Assembly: GCA_965247615.1 (NCBI GenBank)
Contig: OZ252022.1
Location: forward strand, 1,054,001-1,118,000
DNA length: 64,000 bases
Reading direction: 5' to 3'
Source: G965197715 sp965247615
GTDB lineage: Bacteria; Chloroflexota; Dehalococcoidia; Lucifugimonadales; UBA1127
The notes below the pieces were generated by a model that saw only the letters and a list, made by a program, of their open reading frames with translations, had not been told where the DNA came from and searched no databases. How positions within the stretch are numbered: position 1 is the stretch's first letter; every line of letters starts with the position of its first letter. Of this stretch, positions 1-9,230 are shown piece by piece. The position numbers and the translations under genes were made by a program.

Positions 1-1
1 G

Positions 2-1498
2 CTCGCACTCGCTGCATGCGGTGGCGAAGAAGCTGCAAGCCAGCAAGGGGACACAATGTCGGAGCCGAAGTACGGCGGCACCTTGACGATGGCCGCGACC
101 GCCTCAGGGTCGACGTCACTGGACCCACCCTTCTTGCTGGGTGAGTTTACTATCCCTGTCACCCTGCAGATCTACGAAAGCTTGGTCAAGGTCAACGAGG
201 ACCTCGGGATCGACCCTACCCTGGCGACGTCCTGGGAGCCCAACGCCGACCTTACTTCCTACACCTTCAATCTCCGCCAGGGGGTGAAGTTCCACCACGG
301 TAAGGACTTCAAGGCCGAAGACGTGATCTATAGCTTTGAGCGGCTGCTGGACCCGGAGTTGGACTCTCCGGCGCGGGCTTCCCTGGAGGTCATCAAGAAC
401 ATGGAGGCCCTGGATGACTACACGGTCCGCTTTGACCTCACGGGCCCCAACGCCTTCTTCCCGGAGTTGCTGTCCATCTACCAGGTCAAGATTATGCCCT
501 CAGACGTGGACCCCGCTCGGCTGGAGCTGGAGGCATTCGGGACCGGACCGTTCATGCTGCAGGAGTACCTACCCGACGAGCGTGCGACCCTGGTCCGCAA
601 CCCCGACTACTGGGAGGAAGGCAGACCGTACCTAGATGAGCTGATTATCCGCGGGATCAACGAGCCGGCGACCCGTTCCGCGGCGTTGAAGAGCGGCGAC
701 ATCGACCTGATCTACCTCCTCACATCTGCGAACGCTGCGGACGTCGCATCCCACGATGAGACCGAGGTGCGGGAGACGGGCAGCGCGTCCTATCTCAACC
801 TCGCCATGCGCACGGATACGGCGCCGTTCGACAATGTGCTGGTGCGGAAGGCGCTGCAAGCGGCCACCGACCGGGAGGCCATCCGCCAGGCGGCCTTGGT
901 GGGGCGGGGCAGCATCGCCATGGATCACCCCATTCCGCCCTCCGATCCCCACTTTGCGCCGGAGTGCGCGCCTCCATCCTACGATCCCGATCTGGCCAGG
1001 TCGCTGCTGGCGCAGGCCGGGCACCCGGATGGCATCGACGTGACGCTGTATACCATGGACGAGCAAGCTATGCCGGCGTTGGCGGTGGCGTTCAAGGAGA
1101 AGGCAGAGCCGGCGGGGATCCGAGTGAACATCCAGCGGGAGCCGGCGGACGCCTACTGGGCCAAGGTCTGGCTGGTGGTGCCGTTCACCACGGTCTTCTG
1201 GTTCGGCCGTCCGCCAGACCAAGCGCTAAGCATAGTGTACACGAGCGACGCCAGTTGGAACGAATCGTATTACAAGAACCCCGAGCTTGACGAACTAATC
1301 ATCCGGGCACGTGGGCAGGCTGATTTTGAGGAGCGAAAGCAGACCTATAAGGAGATCCAGTGCCTCCTGGTTGATGAGGTGCCCCGTATCGTTACGGTGT
1401 TCCAGCCGATGCTCTTGGGTGCGCGCAAAGACGTTCAGGGCGTGCGGCCCCATCCCAGGGGATGGATATTCCTGGAGGACGCCTGGCTGGACCGCTAG
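2..1498 (+). CDS. ABC transporter substrate-binding lipoprotein, family 5 (partial, 5' end outside window)
   Basis: This is the extracytoplasmic solute-binding protein of a peptide/opine/nickel-type ABC importer. The first in-window ATG is at 56, but the same frame is open to the window edge and reads L-A-L-A-A-C at 2-19, a lipobox whose Cys would be the lipidated residue. The true start is therefore to the left of the window and the gene is 5'-truncated here. The mature protein begins with a G-G-T segment and carries the family 5 signatures: YESLV, the stretch W-x-PNxDLT-YTFNLRQGVKFHHGK, and a late VPRIVTVFQP segment. It heads an operon with two permeases and a double ATPase on the same strand. 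The substrate cannot be read from sequence. Confidence 0.93.
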   Translation, partial: LALAACGGEEAASQQGDTMSEPKYGGTLTMAATASGSTSLDPPFLLGEFTIPVTLQIYESLVKVNEDLGIDPTLATSWEPNADLTSYTFNLRQGVKFHHGKDFKAEDVIYSFERLLDPELDSPARASLEVIKNMEALDDYTVRFDLTGPNAFFPELLSIYQVKIMPSDVDPARLELEAFGTGPFMLQEYLPDERATLVRNPDYWEEGRPYLDELIIRGINEPATRSAALKSGDIDLIYLLTSANAADVASHDETEVRETGSASYLNLAMRTDTAPFDNVLVRKALQAATDREAIRQAALVGRGSIAMDHPIPPSDPHFAPECAPPSYDPDLARSLLAQAGHPDGIDVTLYTMDEQAMPALAVAFKEKAEPAGIRVNIQREPADAYWAKVWLVVPFTTVFWFGRPPDQALSIVYTSDASWNESYYKNPELDELIIRARGQADFEERKQTYKEIQCLLVDEVPRIVTVFQPMLLGARKDVQGVRPHPRGWIFLEDAWLDR

Positions 1499-1619
1499 CC
1501 CGCGTGTCGACAAGAGGGGAGGAGGGACATCCCGTCCCTCCTCTGTCCCCACGGACACCCTGAGTCGCCGATCGATGCCCCAGATAGGGTTGATTTTTCT
1601 GAGGAGCAGCACCACCTAA

Positions 1620-2564
1620 ATTCTTAGGTTCCTTGTAATTCGTCTCAGCTTGATCCTGGTCACCCTTGTAGTGGTCTCCCTGGCCATCTTCACCATTACG
1701 GAGATCCTACCAGGGGACGTGGCGGTCATGATGCTCAGGCAGGGCGCCACGGAGCAGAATCTAAAGAAGGTTCGTGAAGACTTGGGCTTGGACCGTCCGG
1801 CCTACGTGCGCTACCTGGACTGGATTGGTGGCGCGGTGCGGGGCGACCTGGGAGACTCCTACGTTCAGAAACGTCCCATTGTGGACGTGATGGGGGTCCG
1901 GTTGCGGAACTCCCTTGTCCTGGCCGGCTTCGCCCTTCTGGTGGCTGTCCCGGTGGCTGTGCTCGTGGGTGTATGGGCCGGGGTCCACCCGGATTCCCCG
2001 GGCGACCGCATCGTCAGCGTGGCCAGTGTGGTGGGGATCTCCTTACCGGAGTTCGTCACCGGGGTGCTCCTGATCATCGTCTTCTCCTTGACACTGGACC
2101 TCTTTCCCACCACCAGCGGCATCCCCTCGGGCACCAGTCCGCTGACAAGGCCGCAGATCCTGGTGCTGCCCATGCTCACCCTCACGGGGGTGATGTTTGC
2201 CTACATCATGCGCATGACTAGGGCCAACGTGATCGAGGTTATGCAGGCCAGCTACGTGCGGACGGCCATTCTCAAGGGCCTACCCATGCGCAAGGTGATC
2301 TTCCAGCACGTGGTACCCAACGCCATGCTGCCTACCATCAGCATCATCGCCATGAATATGGGCTGGATGCTGGGCGGGCTGATCATCGTGGAGAACGTCT
2401 TCGCCTATCCAGGGCTGGGACAGTTGCTGCTGACTTCAATTCAGACGCGCGATGTTCCGTTACTCCAGGCCTTGGCGTTGCTAATCGCCGCCACCTATAC
2501 GATCAGCAATCTGGTGGCGGACCTGAGCTACGCAGCTCTGGACCCACGGATAAGGTTGGCCTAG
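1620..2564 (+). CDS. ABC transporter permease, DppB/OppB type
   Basis: Inner-membrane permease of the importer encoded by its neighbours. It has about six hydrophobic segments, the DppB N-terminal pattern ending in LPGDVAVMML, and the C-terminal EAA-type loop with GLG around residues 255-275. The first standard start in frame is TTG at 1650, but that would remove the conserved first helix. The frame upstream reads ILRFLVIRLSL back to a TAA at 1617-1619, exactly where DppB proteins usually begin. I therefore place the start at ATT (1620), with GAGGAG at 1601-1606 as a rather distant ribosome-binding site. TTG at 1650 remains possible. The gene ends directly against the next one, so they are probably translationally coupled. 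Confidence 0.9.
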   Translation: MLRFLVIRLSLILVTLVVVSLAIFTITEILPGDVAVMMLRQGATEQNLKKVREDLGLDRPAYVRYLDWIGGAVRGDLGDSYVQKRPIVDVMGVRLRNSLVLAGFALLVAVPVAVLVGVWAGVHPDSPGDRIVSVASVVGISLPEFVTGVLLIIVFSLTLDLFPTTSGIPSGTSPLTRPQILVLPMLTLTGVMFAYIMRMTRANVIEVMQASYVRTAILKGLPMRKVIFQHVVPNAMLPTISIIAMNMGWMLGGLIIVENVFAYPGLGQLLLTSIQTRDVPLLQALALLIAATYTISNLVADLSYAALDPRIRLA

Positions 2565-3539
2565 ATGGATGTCCAAGTGTCTGAATTGGGGGCTCAGAGG
2601 AGCGTGGGTGGTTCCCTCAGTGCGGCGCTTAAGGCTTTGGGTCGGGGGACCAGGAGCTTTTTTCGGCTGGCTTTGGGCACCACGGCGGGGCGTATTGGGC
2701 TGCCCATCGTGGCGGTTCACCTAACGCTGGCACTGATTGGCCCTTGGATAGCGCCGTACTCCGCCACTGAGTTCCACCTGTACCCTGATTACCCAGTAGA
2801 GCATCGCCTGAGTTCACCATCATCGCTCTACTGGCTCGGCACTGATCAGTTCGGACGCGACCTGCTGAGCAGAGTGATGTCCGGAGCAACCTCCATCATC
2901 GTCGTCTCGGCGGTGGGCGCCACCCTTGGAATCGCGCTGGGCACACTGGTAGGAATGAGCAGTGGCTATAAGGGCGGAAAGACAGACGAGGTGGTGATGC
3001 GCATCATGGATGGACTGATGTCCTTCCCATCACTATTGCTCGCGCTCCTGGTACTCACGACTCTTGGCTCCAGAGCGGCGCCGGCGGAGTGGATCGCGCC
3101 ATTCTGGCAACAGCTCCTGATCGTGTCCACCATAGGCATCGTCTTCATGCCTCGCGTCGCTCGTGTGATGAGGAGCGTCACCCTTACCTTGAAGTCCCGT
3201 GAGTTCGTTCTGAGCGCTCGCCTGCGCGGGGAGTCCGCACCGTACATTATCTTCAAGGAACTGCTTCCCAACGCCCTGCCGGTGCTGGGAGTGGAGGCGG
3301 CCGTGAGGCTGAGCTACGCGATCCTCCTCGTCTCCTCCTTGGGGTTCCTGGGCCTGGGTGTGCAGCCGCCCTCGCCTGACTGGGGCCTTATGATCAGCGA
3401 GAGCCGACAGTTCATAAGCAGTGCGCCTTGGGTGGCCCTGGCTCCTGCCGGCGCCGTAGCGTCGCTTGTGGTGGGCGTCAACCTTCTCACCGACGGTATC
3501 CGACAGGCCAGCGGACTGCCGCGGGAGGTGGAACCATGA
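2565..3539 (+). CDS. ABC transporter permease, DppC/OppC type
   Basis: Second permease of the importer, 324 aa, partner of the DppB-type protein in the membrane channel. The ATG follows the stop codon of the upstream gene with no gap. Visible family features are the N-terminal helix, the LGTDQFGRDLLSR motif near residue 90, and the conserved EAA loop near the C-terminus (FKELLPNALPV), which contacts the ATPase. The final helices contain SSLGFLGLGVQPPSPDWG, typical of DppC. The end overlaps the start of the ATPase gene by four bases (ATGA), which supports one transcript. Confidence 0.94.
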   Translation: MDVQVSELGAQRSVGGSLSAALKALGRGTRSFFRLALGTTAGRIGLPIVAVHLTLALIGPWIAPYSATEFHLYPDYPVEHRLSSPSSLYWLGTDQFGRDLLSRVMSGATSIIVVSAVGATLGIALGTLVGMSSGYKGGKTDEVVMRIMDGLMSFPSLLLALLVLTTLGSRAAPAEWIAPFWQQLLIVSTIGIVFMPRVARVMRSVTLTLKSREFVLSARLRGESAPYIIFKELLPNALPVLGVEAAVRLSYAILLVSSLGFLGLGVQPPSPDWGLMISESRQFISSAPWVALAPAGAVASLVVGVNLLTDGIRQASGLPREVEP

Positions 3540-5617
3540 GCCAAGAAGCAATCAACGGAGCTCCTCTTGTAGATATTGAGGGGTTGGCGGTGACCTTCCA
3601 TACGCCGCGTGGCACCGTTCGGGCGGTCCGCGACGCGTCCCTTCAGATCCGACGTGGCGAGGTGGTGGGCCTAGTGGGGGAGTCTGGGTGTGGCAAGTCC
3701 ACCACCGCCTTTGCCCTTATGGGCTACCTACCGGGCACGGCTAGCGTGGAAGGCACTGTCCTCTTCGAGTCCAGGGATATTGCAGCCATGTCGGCCTCGG
3801 AGCTACGCCAATTGCGGGGTAACCGCGTCGCCATGGTGTACCAGGACCCCGCCACGTCCCTCAACCCCACCATGCGTGTTGGGAATCAGATCGAAGAGGT
3901 GTTGCGGGAGCATCTCGGCCTGGACCAGGGAGAGGCCCGCCAGCACGCTGCCGAGCTCTTCGAAAGGGTTGTCCTGGCGGATCCGGGACGCATCGGCAGG
4001 CGCTATCCGTACCAGCTAAGCGGTGGGATGCAACAACGAGTGGTCATAGCTATGGCCCTGGCGTGCCAGCCTGACCTTCTCATCATGGACGAGCCCACGA
4101 CTGGCCTTGACGTGACCACAGAGGCTACCATCCTTGACCTGGTGGTTGACCTCAAACACGTCGTGAATGCCGGAATTTTGTATGTAAGCCACAACTTGGG
4201 AGTCGTCGCGCGAGTCGCCGATCGCGTTGTGGTGATGTATGCGGGCCAGACAGTGGAGGAGGCGCCTGTCAGGGAGCTATTCAAGAACCCCAAGCATCCG
4301 TACACTGCGGGACTACTTAGCTGTGTGCCCACGCCGCCAGGGGAAGGTGAGATGCTCTCCCAGCTCACCAGCATCCCGGGGTCTGTCTTTCCTGCCGATC
4401 ACCCGACTGAGGAAGCGTGTCTCTTCGCCCCGCGCTGCCCATTAGCCCAGGACTCATGCTATGCCAGCGCTCCTCAGATGCTCAGCGCCGGAAACGGCCA
4501 CCTAGCGCGCTGCTTCTTCTCCTCGGATGTCCATCCAAGGCTCTGGGTCGAGGGAGATCTCCGTGACGAAGGCCCAAAGGATGACGCGGAGCCAGTGCTG
4601 ACGGCCAAGGGCATACGAAAGTTTTACGGGCGATGGCGGAGAAAGTATGCCTTCATCGGGCCCAGGGTGGATCCACCGGTTCGGGCGCTTACGGACATCG
4701 ATTTCACGGTCAAACCCGGGCGCACCCTGGGCATCGTGGGCGAAAGCGGCTCCGGCAAGACGACCGCCGCTCGGGCAGTGGCTGGCCTGGCGCCACGGAA
4801 CCGGGGCGAGCTCCGACTCTATGGAGAAGAGCTAGCTCCCGATGTGCAGGACCGGAGTCGCCAGCAGCTAGCCAAATTAGGGATGGTGTTTCAGAATCCG
4901 ACGGCTTCGCTCAACCCCAAGCTCTCCATTCGCCACGCTATCCTGCGGTCGCTGAGGAAGTTCGGGGGGCTGAGTCGAGGGGAGGCCCGTGAACGAGCCG
5001 CAGAACTACTGAAAGGAGTGGGCCTCGCCCCCTCGTATTTGGAACGCCGCCCTAGCGAGCTCAGCGGAGGAGAGCAGCAGCGTGTGGCGCTGGCTGGAGC
5101 CTTCGCCGCTGCCCCAGACCTGGTCATTGCCGACGAGGCCGTCTCGGCCCTAGACGTCTCCGTGCAGGCGCAGGTACTCAATCTGCTGGAGCAGCACCAG
5201 CGTGAGGCAGGCACGGCCTATATCTTCATATCCCATGACCTGGCAGTGGTGCGCTACGTTTCTGACGATATCATGGTGCTCTACGCTGGCCATGTGGCCG
5301 AGTCTGGACCCGCGGACCGTGTGCTGAGTGCGCCGTCACATCCGTACACGGAGGCGCTTCTTTCCGCTGCGCCTGTAGCTGATCCGGATGCCGAGGTAAC
5401 CAATATCCGGCTCCCCGGCGCCGTACCAACCCTCCGTAGTCGCTTCCGGGGCTGTTTCTTCGCCGGGCGCTGCCCCAGGAAGATCGGGCGTGTCTGCGAC
5501 GATACACCGCCGCCGGCGCGTACCGATCCGCATGCAACCGACCACGTTATCCACTGCCACATTCCCCCGGAAGAGCTGATGCTCATGCAGCAGAAGCATG
5601 GGCGGACTACTGTCTAG
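3536..5617 (+). CDS. Fused double ABC ATPase, DppD-DppF type
   Basis: A 693-aa protein holding both ATPase subunits of a peptide-type importer in one chain. Half one has Walker A GESGCGKST near residue 42, signature LSGGMQQR and Walker B LLIMDEPT. Half two has Walker A GESGSGKT near residue 403, LSGGEQQR, and Walker B LVIADEAVSALD. Each half ends with the oligopeptide-transporter C-terminal module, with Cys-rich CLFAPRCP and CFFAGRCP segments. Most family members are two separate genes, so this is a fusion. I place the start at ATG 3536 because it overlaps the previous stop as ATGA and has GGAGGTGG just upstream. The frame is open further upstream, but that lies inside the permease gene. Confidence 0.95.
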   Translation: MSQEAINGAPLVDIEGLAVTFHTPRGTVRAVRDASLQIRRGEVVGLVGESGCGKSTTAFALMGYLPGTASVEGTVLFESRDIAAMSASELRQLRGNRVAMVYQDPATSLNPTMRVGNQIEEVLREHLGLDQGEARQHAAELFERVVLADPGRIGRRYPYQLSGGMQQRVVIAMALACQPDLLIMDEPTTGLDVTTEATILDLVVDLKHVVNAGILYVSHNLGVVARVADRVVVMYAGQTVEEAPVRELFKNPKHPYTAGLLSCVPTPPGEGEMLSQLTSIPGSVFPADHPTEEACLFAPRCPLAQDSCYASAPQMLSAGNGHLARCFFSSDVHPRLWVEGDLRDEGPKDDAEPVLTAKGIRKFYGRWRRKYAFIGPRVDPPVRALTDIDFTVKPGRTLGIVGESGSGKTTAARAVAGLAPRNRGELRLYGEELAPDVQDRSRQQLAKLGMVFQNPTASLNPKLSIRHAILRSLRKFGGLSRGEARERAAELLKGVGLAPSYLERRPSELSGGEQQRVALAGAFAAAPDLVIADEAVSALDVSVQAQVLNLLEQHQREAGTAYIFISHDLAVVRYVSDDIMVLYAGHVAESGPADRVLSAPSHPYTEALLSAAPVADPDAEVTNIRLPGAVPTLRSRFRGCFFAGRCPRKIGRVCDDTPPPARTDPHATDHVIHCHIPPEELMLMQQKHGRTTV

Positions 5618-5997
5618 CTTAGAGTCCGCTGCACAGCATCACGTCCGTCATTGGGCCATCCGTCACTGCTGGGACGGTTGACCGTGCCTCGGGGGATCAG
5701 GTCGCTCAAAAGCAGAGTGTCAACTTGCCTTCCGGCAGCCCGACGTACCGGACCTGGATGCCCGTCTGAGAGGTAAACACCGCTGTGTCCGTAGCTGAAA
5801 ACTCGATCCAACCCGCCGCGTCGGTCGCGGTTCAACCAGCAGGTGGGTGGTATGTCTATGCCCTTGCACATCCCCGGCCCACAAGTTCTGTCCCCCAAAC
5901 GCCATAACCTCATCGCCACGGTGTCAAGGGCGGCGAGAAGGTGGACCACTGCGGCGGAGGAATCGTGTACCACCGGCACGATGAGAAAGGACTGAAT
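5618..5997. other. Gap between ABC operon and IS21 element
   Basis: No confident gene. A minus-strand frame of about 120 codons (5614-5979) has weak coding character and contains YGHSGVYLSDG and TLLLSDLIPRG, which I do not recognise. It stays open towards the insertion-sequence end, so it could be the tail of a gene cut by the IS. I saw no clear terminator after the ATPase gene. Confidence 0.4.
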
Positions 5998-6050
5998 TGG
6001 GAACCGGGCGGGGTCAGGTCAGGAGCAGGGGTCTGCAAGTCCGGAGTGAG

Positions 6051-6833
6051 TCAGGAGTCGTCCGGATCATCCGAGACCTGGGAGGCGGCGTTCTGCCGGC
6101 TGCGCTTAAGACGGTAGCTATCGCCGTTCATCTCCAGGATGTGGACGTGATGGGTGAGTCGGTCCAGCAGGGCTCCGGTCAGGCGTTCCGAGCCGAAGAC
6201 CTCGGTCCACTCATCGAAGGGCAGGTTGGTGGTGACCAGGATGGAGCCCCGCTCGTAGCGCTGGCTGAAGACCTCAAAGAGGAGTTCCGCGCCGGTGGGG
6301 GACAGGGGCACGAAGCCCTGTTCGTCGATGATCAGCAGGCTGAGGCGGGACAGCTGCCGCTGCAGGTTGAGCAGCCGTTTCTCGTCCCGGGCCTCCATCA
6401 GCTCGTGGACCAGGGCGGCTGCGGTGGTGAAGCCCACGGACATTCCCCGCTGGCAGGCGGCCAGGCCCAGCCCCAGGGCCACGTGGGTCTTGCCGGTGCC
6501 GCTGTTGCCGACGGCGATGACGTTCTCCCGGCGCTGGATGTATTCGCAGCGGGCCAACTCCATCACCAGTTGTTTGTTCACCGAGGGGATGGCCGGAAAG
6601 TCGAAGGTGTCCAGGCTCTTGACGGCGGGGAAGTGGGCGGCGCGGATCCGGCGCTGCACCATGCGCTGGTGGCGGTCGATGAGTTCCAGCTCGGCCAGGC
6701 GCAGCAGGTACTGGGGGTGGTCCACGCCCTCGGCGGCGCACTGGGCGGCCATCTTCCCGTACTCCCTCAGGAAGCTGGGCAGCTTCAGCTCCTTCAGGTG
6801 GTGTTCCAGGAGCAGGGTGGACCGCTGGTTCAT
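6051..6833 (-). CDS. istB: IS21 helper ATPase IstB
   Basis: A 260-aa AAA+ ATPase related to DnaC that assists the IstA transposase in target selection. It has an N-terminal helical part beginning LLLEHHLKELKLPSFL, Walker A GNSGTGKTH near residue 108, Walker B LLIIDEQGF, and the arginine-finger region with LTGALLDRLTHH. The length is normal for the family and no internal stop is seen. The start codon overlaps the stop of istA (6830-6833). Confidence 0.96.
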   Translation of the reverse strand: MNQRSTLLLEHHLKELKLPSFLREYGKMAAQCAAEGVDHPQYLLRLAELELIDRHQRMVQRRIRAAHFPAVKSLDTFDFPAIPSVNKQLVMELARCEYIQRRENVIAVGNSGTGKTHVALGLGLAACQRGMSVGFTTAAALVHELMEARDEKRLLNLQRQLSRLSLLIIDEQGFVPLSPTGAELLFEVFSQRYERGSILVTTNLPFDEWTEVFGSERLTGALLDRLTHHVHILEMNGDSYRLKRSRQNAASQVSDDPDDS

Positions 6834-8328
6834 GCCGCCCTCCCTGACAGCAGGGCCATGTAGTCCCCGGCGGAGGTGGTGTTCACGCTCACCCTGGGCA
6901 GGTAGGGGTATAGCTCCAGGTCAAGGCGGGGCGGCCGTCCCTCCAGCCGGCAGAGCACCAGGTGCTTCACGGCGTCGAAGCTCAACGCCCCCAGACGGAG
7001 GGCGTCCTGCACTGCGGCGTGCACCTCTTCCAGCCTGAAGCTTTCCAGCAACCGGAGCACCTGGACGAACTCCCGCTTGCCCCTTGGTCCCATCCTGGAC
7101 TCCAGGAGGCGGCGCAGCGTGGCAAACTCCCCGGGCAGGTCCCACCCCCGCAGGGGTGCGGCCTGGTCCAGGGCGCCCGTCTTCCGCTCCAAGAGCGGCA
7201 GGTAGTGGATGGGGTCGAAGACGAAGTCGTCCCGCTGGTAGGAGCGGGGGTGTCGGGCGATGACCTCCGACCCGCAGCTGATGACCACCCGGTCCACGTA
7301 GCCTCTTACCAGAACGTCGCGGTGCCCGTAGGCCACCGGCACCGAGTAGTCGGTGGTCCGGTACCGCACCAGGGACAGGGAACTGACCCGGCTCGCCCGC
7401 TGGTCGCAGGCGTCGTAAGGCGCGGCCGGCAGGGGCAGCAGGGCCTCCAGGTCCCGCTCCATCCGCTGTCCGATAGTTTCAGACTTTCCCCTCAGTTGGG
7501 CGTCCATGCGCGTCAGGCAGCGCCGCTCCAGGTGGGCATTCAGCGCCTCGAAGCTCTCGAAGGACGGTATGGGCACCAGAAAGTTGCGGCGCACGTAGCC
7601 CACCATGCCCTCCACCTTCCCCTTGTCGTTGCCCTTCCCGGGCCTGCCGAACCGGTCCTCGAACAGGTAGTGGGACTGGAGCTCGGTGAAGGCTCGGGTA
7701 CGCTTTCGCCGGCCGTCCCCCAGGATCCTGGCCACCGCCAGCCTCGTGTTGTCGTAGAGGATGCTCTGGGGCACTCCCCCCAGGAAAGACAACGCCGAGA
7801 CATGGCCGTCCAGGAAGGCCTCGGTGGTCTCCGCAGGATAGGCCTTGACGAAGCAGCCGTCGCTGTGGGGCAGGTCTAGGACGAAGTAGTGACCTTCTGC
7901 TCCACCCCACCGATGATCACCCGGGCCTCGCCAAAGTCGCACTGGGCGTGCCCCGGGGAGTGGGACAGGGGAACGAACATCTCCTGGGACCGGCGGCGGT
8001 GCTCCCTGACGTAGTCCTTGACGCTGGTGTACTGGCCCCCAAACCCGTGCTCGTCCCGCAGCCGCTCGAAGATCCGCTTGGCCGTGTGGCGCTGCTTCCG
8101 GGGAACGCTCAGGTCCGACTCCAGTATCCGGTCGATGACGCCGGTGAAACGCTCCAGCTTGGGGCGGTGGGGCGGTGACTGACGACGATACCCGGGTGGC
8201 ACCGAATACTCCAGCATCTTGCGCACCGTATCCCGGTGCAGACCGAACACTCGGGCAGCCTCCCGCGTGCTCATCCCGTCCACCATGCAGGCCCGGCGCA
8301 CTCGAACGTACAGTTCCACCTTGTACAT
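6830..8328 (-). pseudogene. istA: IS21 transposase IstA, one-base frameshift
   Basis: DDE transposase of the IS21 family, broken by a single-base frameshift. Codons from ATG 8328 give the N-terminal helix-turn-helix (STREAARVFGLHRDTVRKML) and the first catalytic Asp in QCDFGEA, ending IIGGVEQKV then a premature TAG. The expected continuation HYFVLDLPHSDG is found in the other minus frame and runs to the stop at 6830, including YDNTRLAVARILGDG and GNDKGKVEG with the later catalytic residues. Restoring one C near 7890-7893 on the minus strand would rejoin the frames. The downstream open frame extends to 8398, but that N-terminus is out of frame and not real. Confidence 0.92.
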
Positions 8329-8450
8329 CCTTCACACCTTCCATTGAGTTGCCTCGAACTCTATGGAAGGCGGCGGTGGTAAGGTTTTGCAGCGCCACTC
8401 TCGAACGCTCACCCCCGCCTCGCCGGTACAGTATTACTCCGCCCTTTACA

Positions 8451-9230
8451 GGCTCCTAGGGGATGGCTCAGCTCGGCGGGTCACGCCCACTCGGCGAAGG
8501 CCATCGCACAGCCAACGCCGGCCAGATTCTGGTAACAGGGTTGGTAGTCGATGCCCCGCCCCCCGCTGTTGCTCGTGGCGGTGGCGATGATCCAGTCACC
8601 GTAACCCATGGTGAGCATGACGTTGACAGGCACGACGGAGTTGATGGGCGCGTTGGACGAGGTGCCCGGGCACCGGCCCGGGACCGTGTTCTGGGTGAAC
8701 GCCGAGCAGCGGGTGTTCGAGGCGCTGGCCGCTGCCACCGTGGCGGCTTCCGCGCCGCTTGCGGCGCGGTCCTGCGACGAGAGCAAGGCCATCTGCGAAG
8801 CACCGTCCGGGTTACTCCGTGAAACTCCTGCGGGCCTCCGCCTTGGGTGGGACCGGTTCAACGGCCCGACTACACTTCGAGGGCGAACCTCAAGACGAAG
8901 GTTCTTGATTTTGTCCAGTCTGGTGGGCCTGACTTGACGGTAGGCAGTACCCTATTTGACCTGATGATGGCTCCGTAGCCAAGAAAGTAGGCAACTCAAT
9001 AATGTGGTACAGGATACCGCGCACCACTCCGTTGGATTCAGTTCAAGCTGCGCTTCGGGCCGTTGTCTTGACTGTTTGAGCCATCTTGGGTTAGGTTCCA
9101 CGCCAGAATGGGCAGACGGAGCATAGGCCCGCACAACACGCCGTAGTCGGGTGTTGTGCCGCAGATTCCGGCCTGCCTGCTCGTTGGATACCAAGATAGC
9201 TTGGCAGATCGCTGATGGAGGAAAGTCGCC
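8451..9230. other. Region between IS21 and alpha/beta hydrolase, no confident gene
   Basis: Both strands from 8481 to about 8860 are open with high third-position GC, so coding bias does not settle the strand. The minus frame (8481-8861) ends TMGYGDWIIATATSN-GG-GIDYQP and could be the tail of a pilin-like or secreted protein. The plus frame from 8608 contains GTVFWVNAEQRVFEALAAA. I recognise neither. An inverted repeat GAACCT/AGGTTC lies near 8885-8902. From 8940 to 9110 I see nothing. Confidence 0.35.
9131..9159. promoter_or_regulatory. Hairpin/inverted repeat in leader of the 9231 hydrolase gene
   Basis: A perfect 9-bp inverted repeat, GCACAACAC and GTGTTGTGC, separated by 11 bases, about 70 bases upstream of the hydrolase start. 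It has no T-run, so an operator for a dimeric regulator or an mRNA hairpin is more likely than a terminator. Confidence 0.45.

Larger units (their letters stand above)
5998..8450 (-). mobile_element. IS21-family insertion sequence (frameshifted istA)
   Basis: About 2.45 kb carrying istA and istB on the minus strand, overlapping as ATGA as is usual in IS21. Proposed ends start TG and finish CA. The left sequence at 5998 contains GGGCGGGGT and the reverse complement of the right end at 8450 contains GGGCGGAGT, so they form an imperfect inverted repeat. I could not find a convincing target duplication, so the ends may be off by several tens of bases. istA is frameshifted, which suggests the copy can no longer transpose on its own unless the shift is a sequencing error. 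Confidence 0.75.

Noticed and set aside
3428..3535. Longer N-terminus for the fused ABC ATPase.
   Set aside because: It lies inside the permease gene; ATG 3536 has the ribosome-binding site and the ATGA overlap.
5614..5979. Minus-strand open frame of 121 codons next to the IS21 end.
   Set aside because: Weak codon bias and no recognisable family; kept only as a note in the intergenic entry.
8330..8398. Start of istA at 8398.
   Set aside because: The upstream part of that frame is a shadow of the true N-terminal reading frame that starts at 8328.
8885..8902. GAACCT/AGGTTC dyad as an SOS box.
   Set aside because: The spacing and half-sites differ from the GAAC-N4-GTTC box at lexA.
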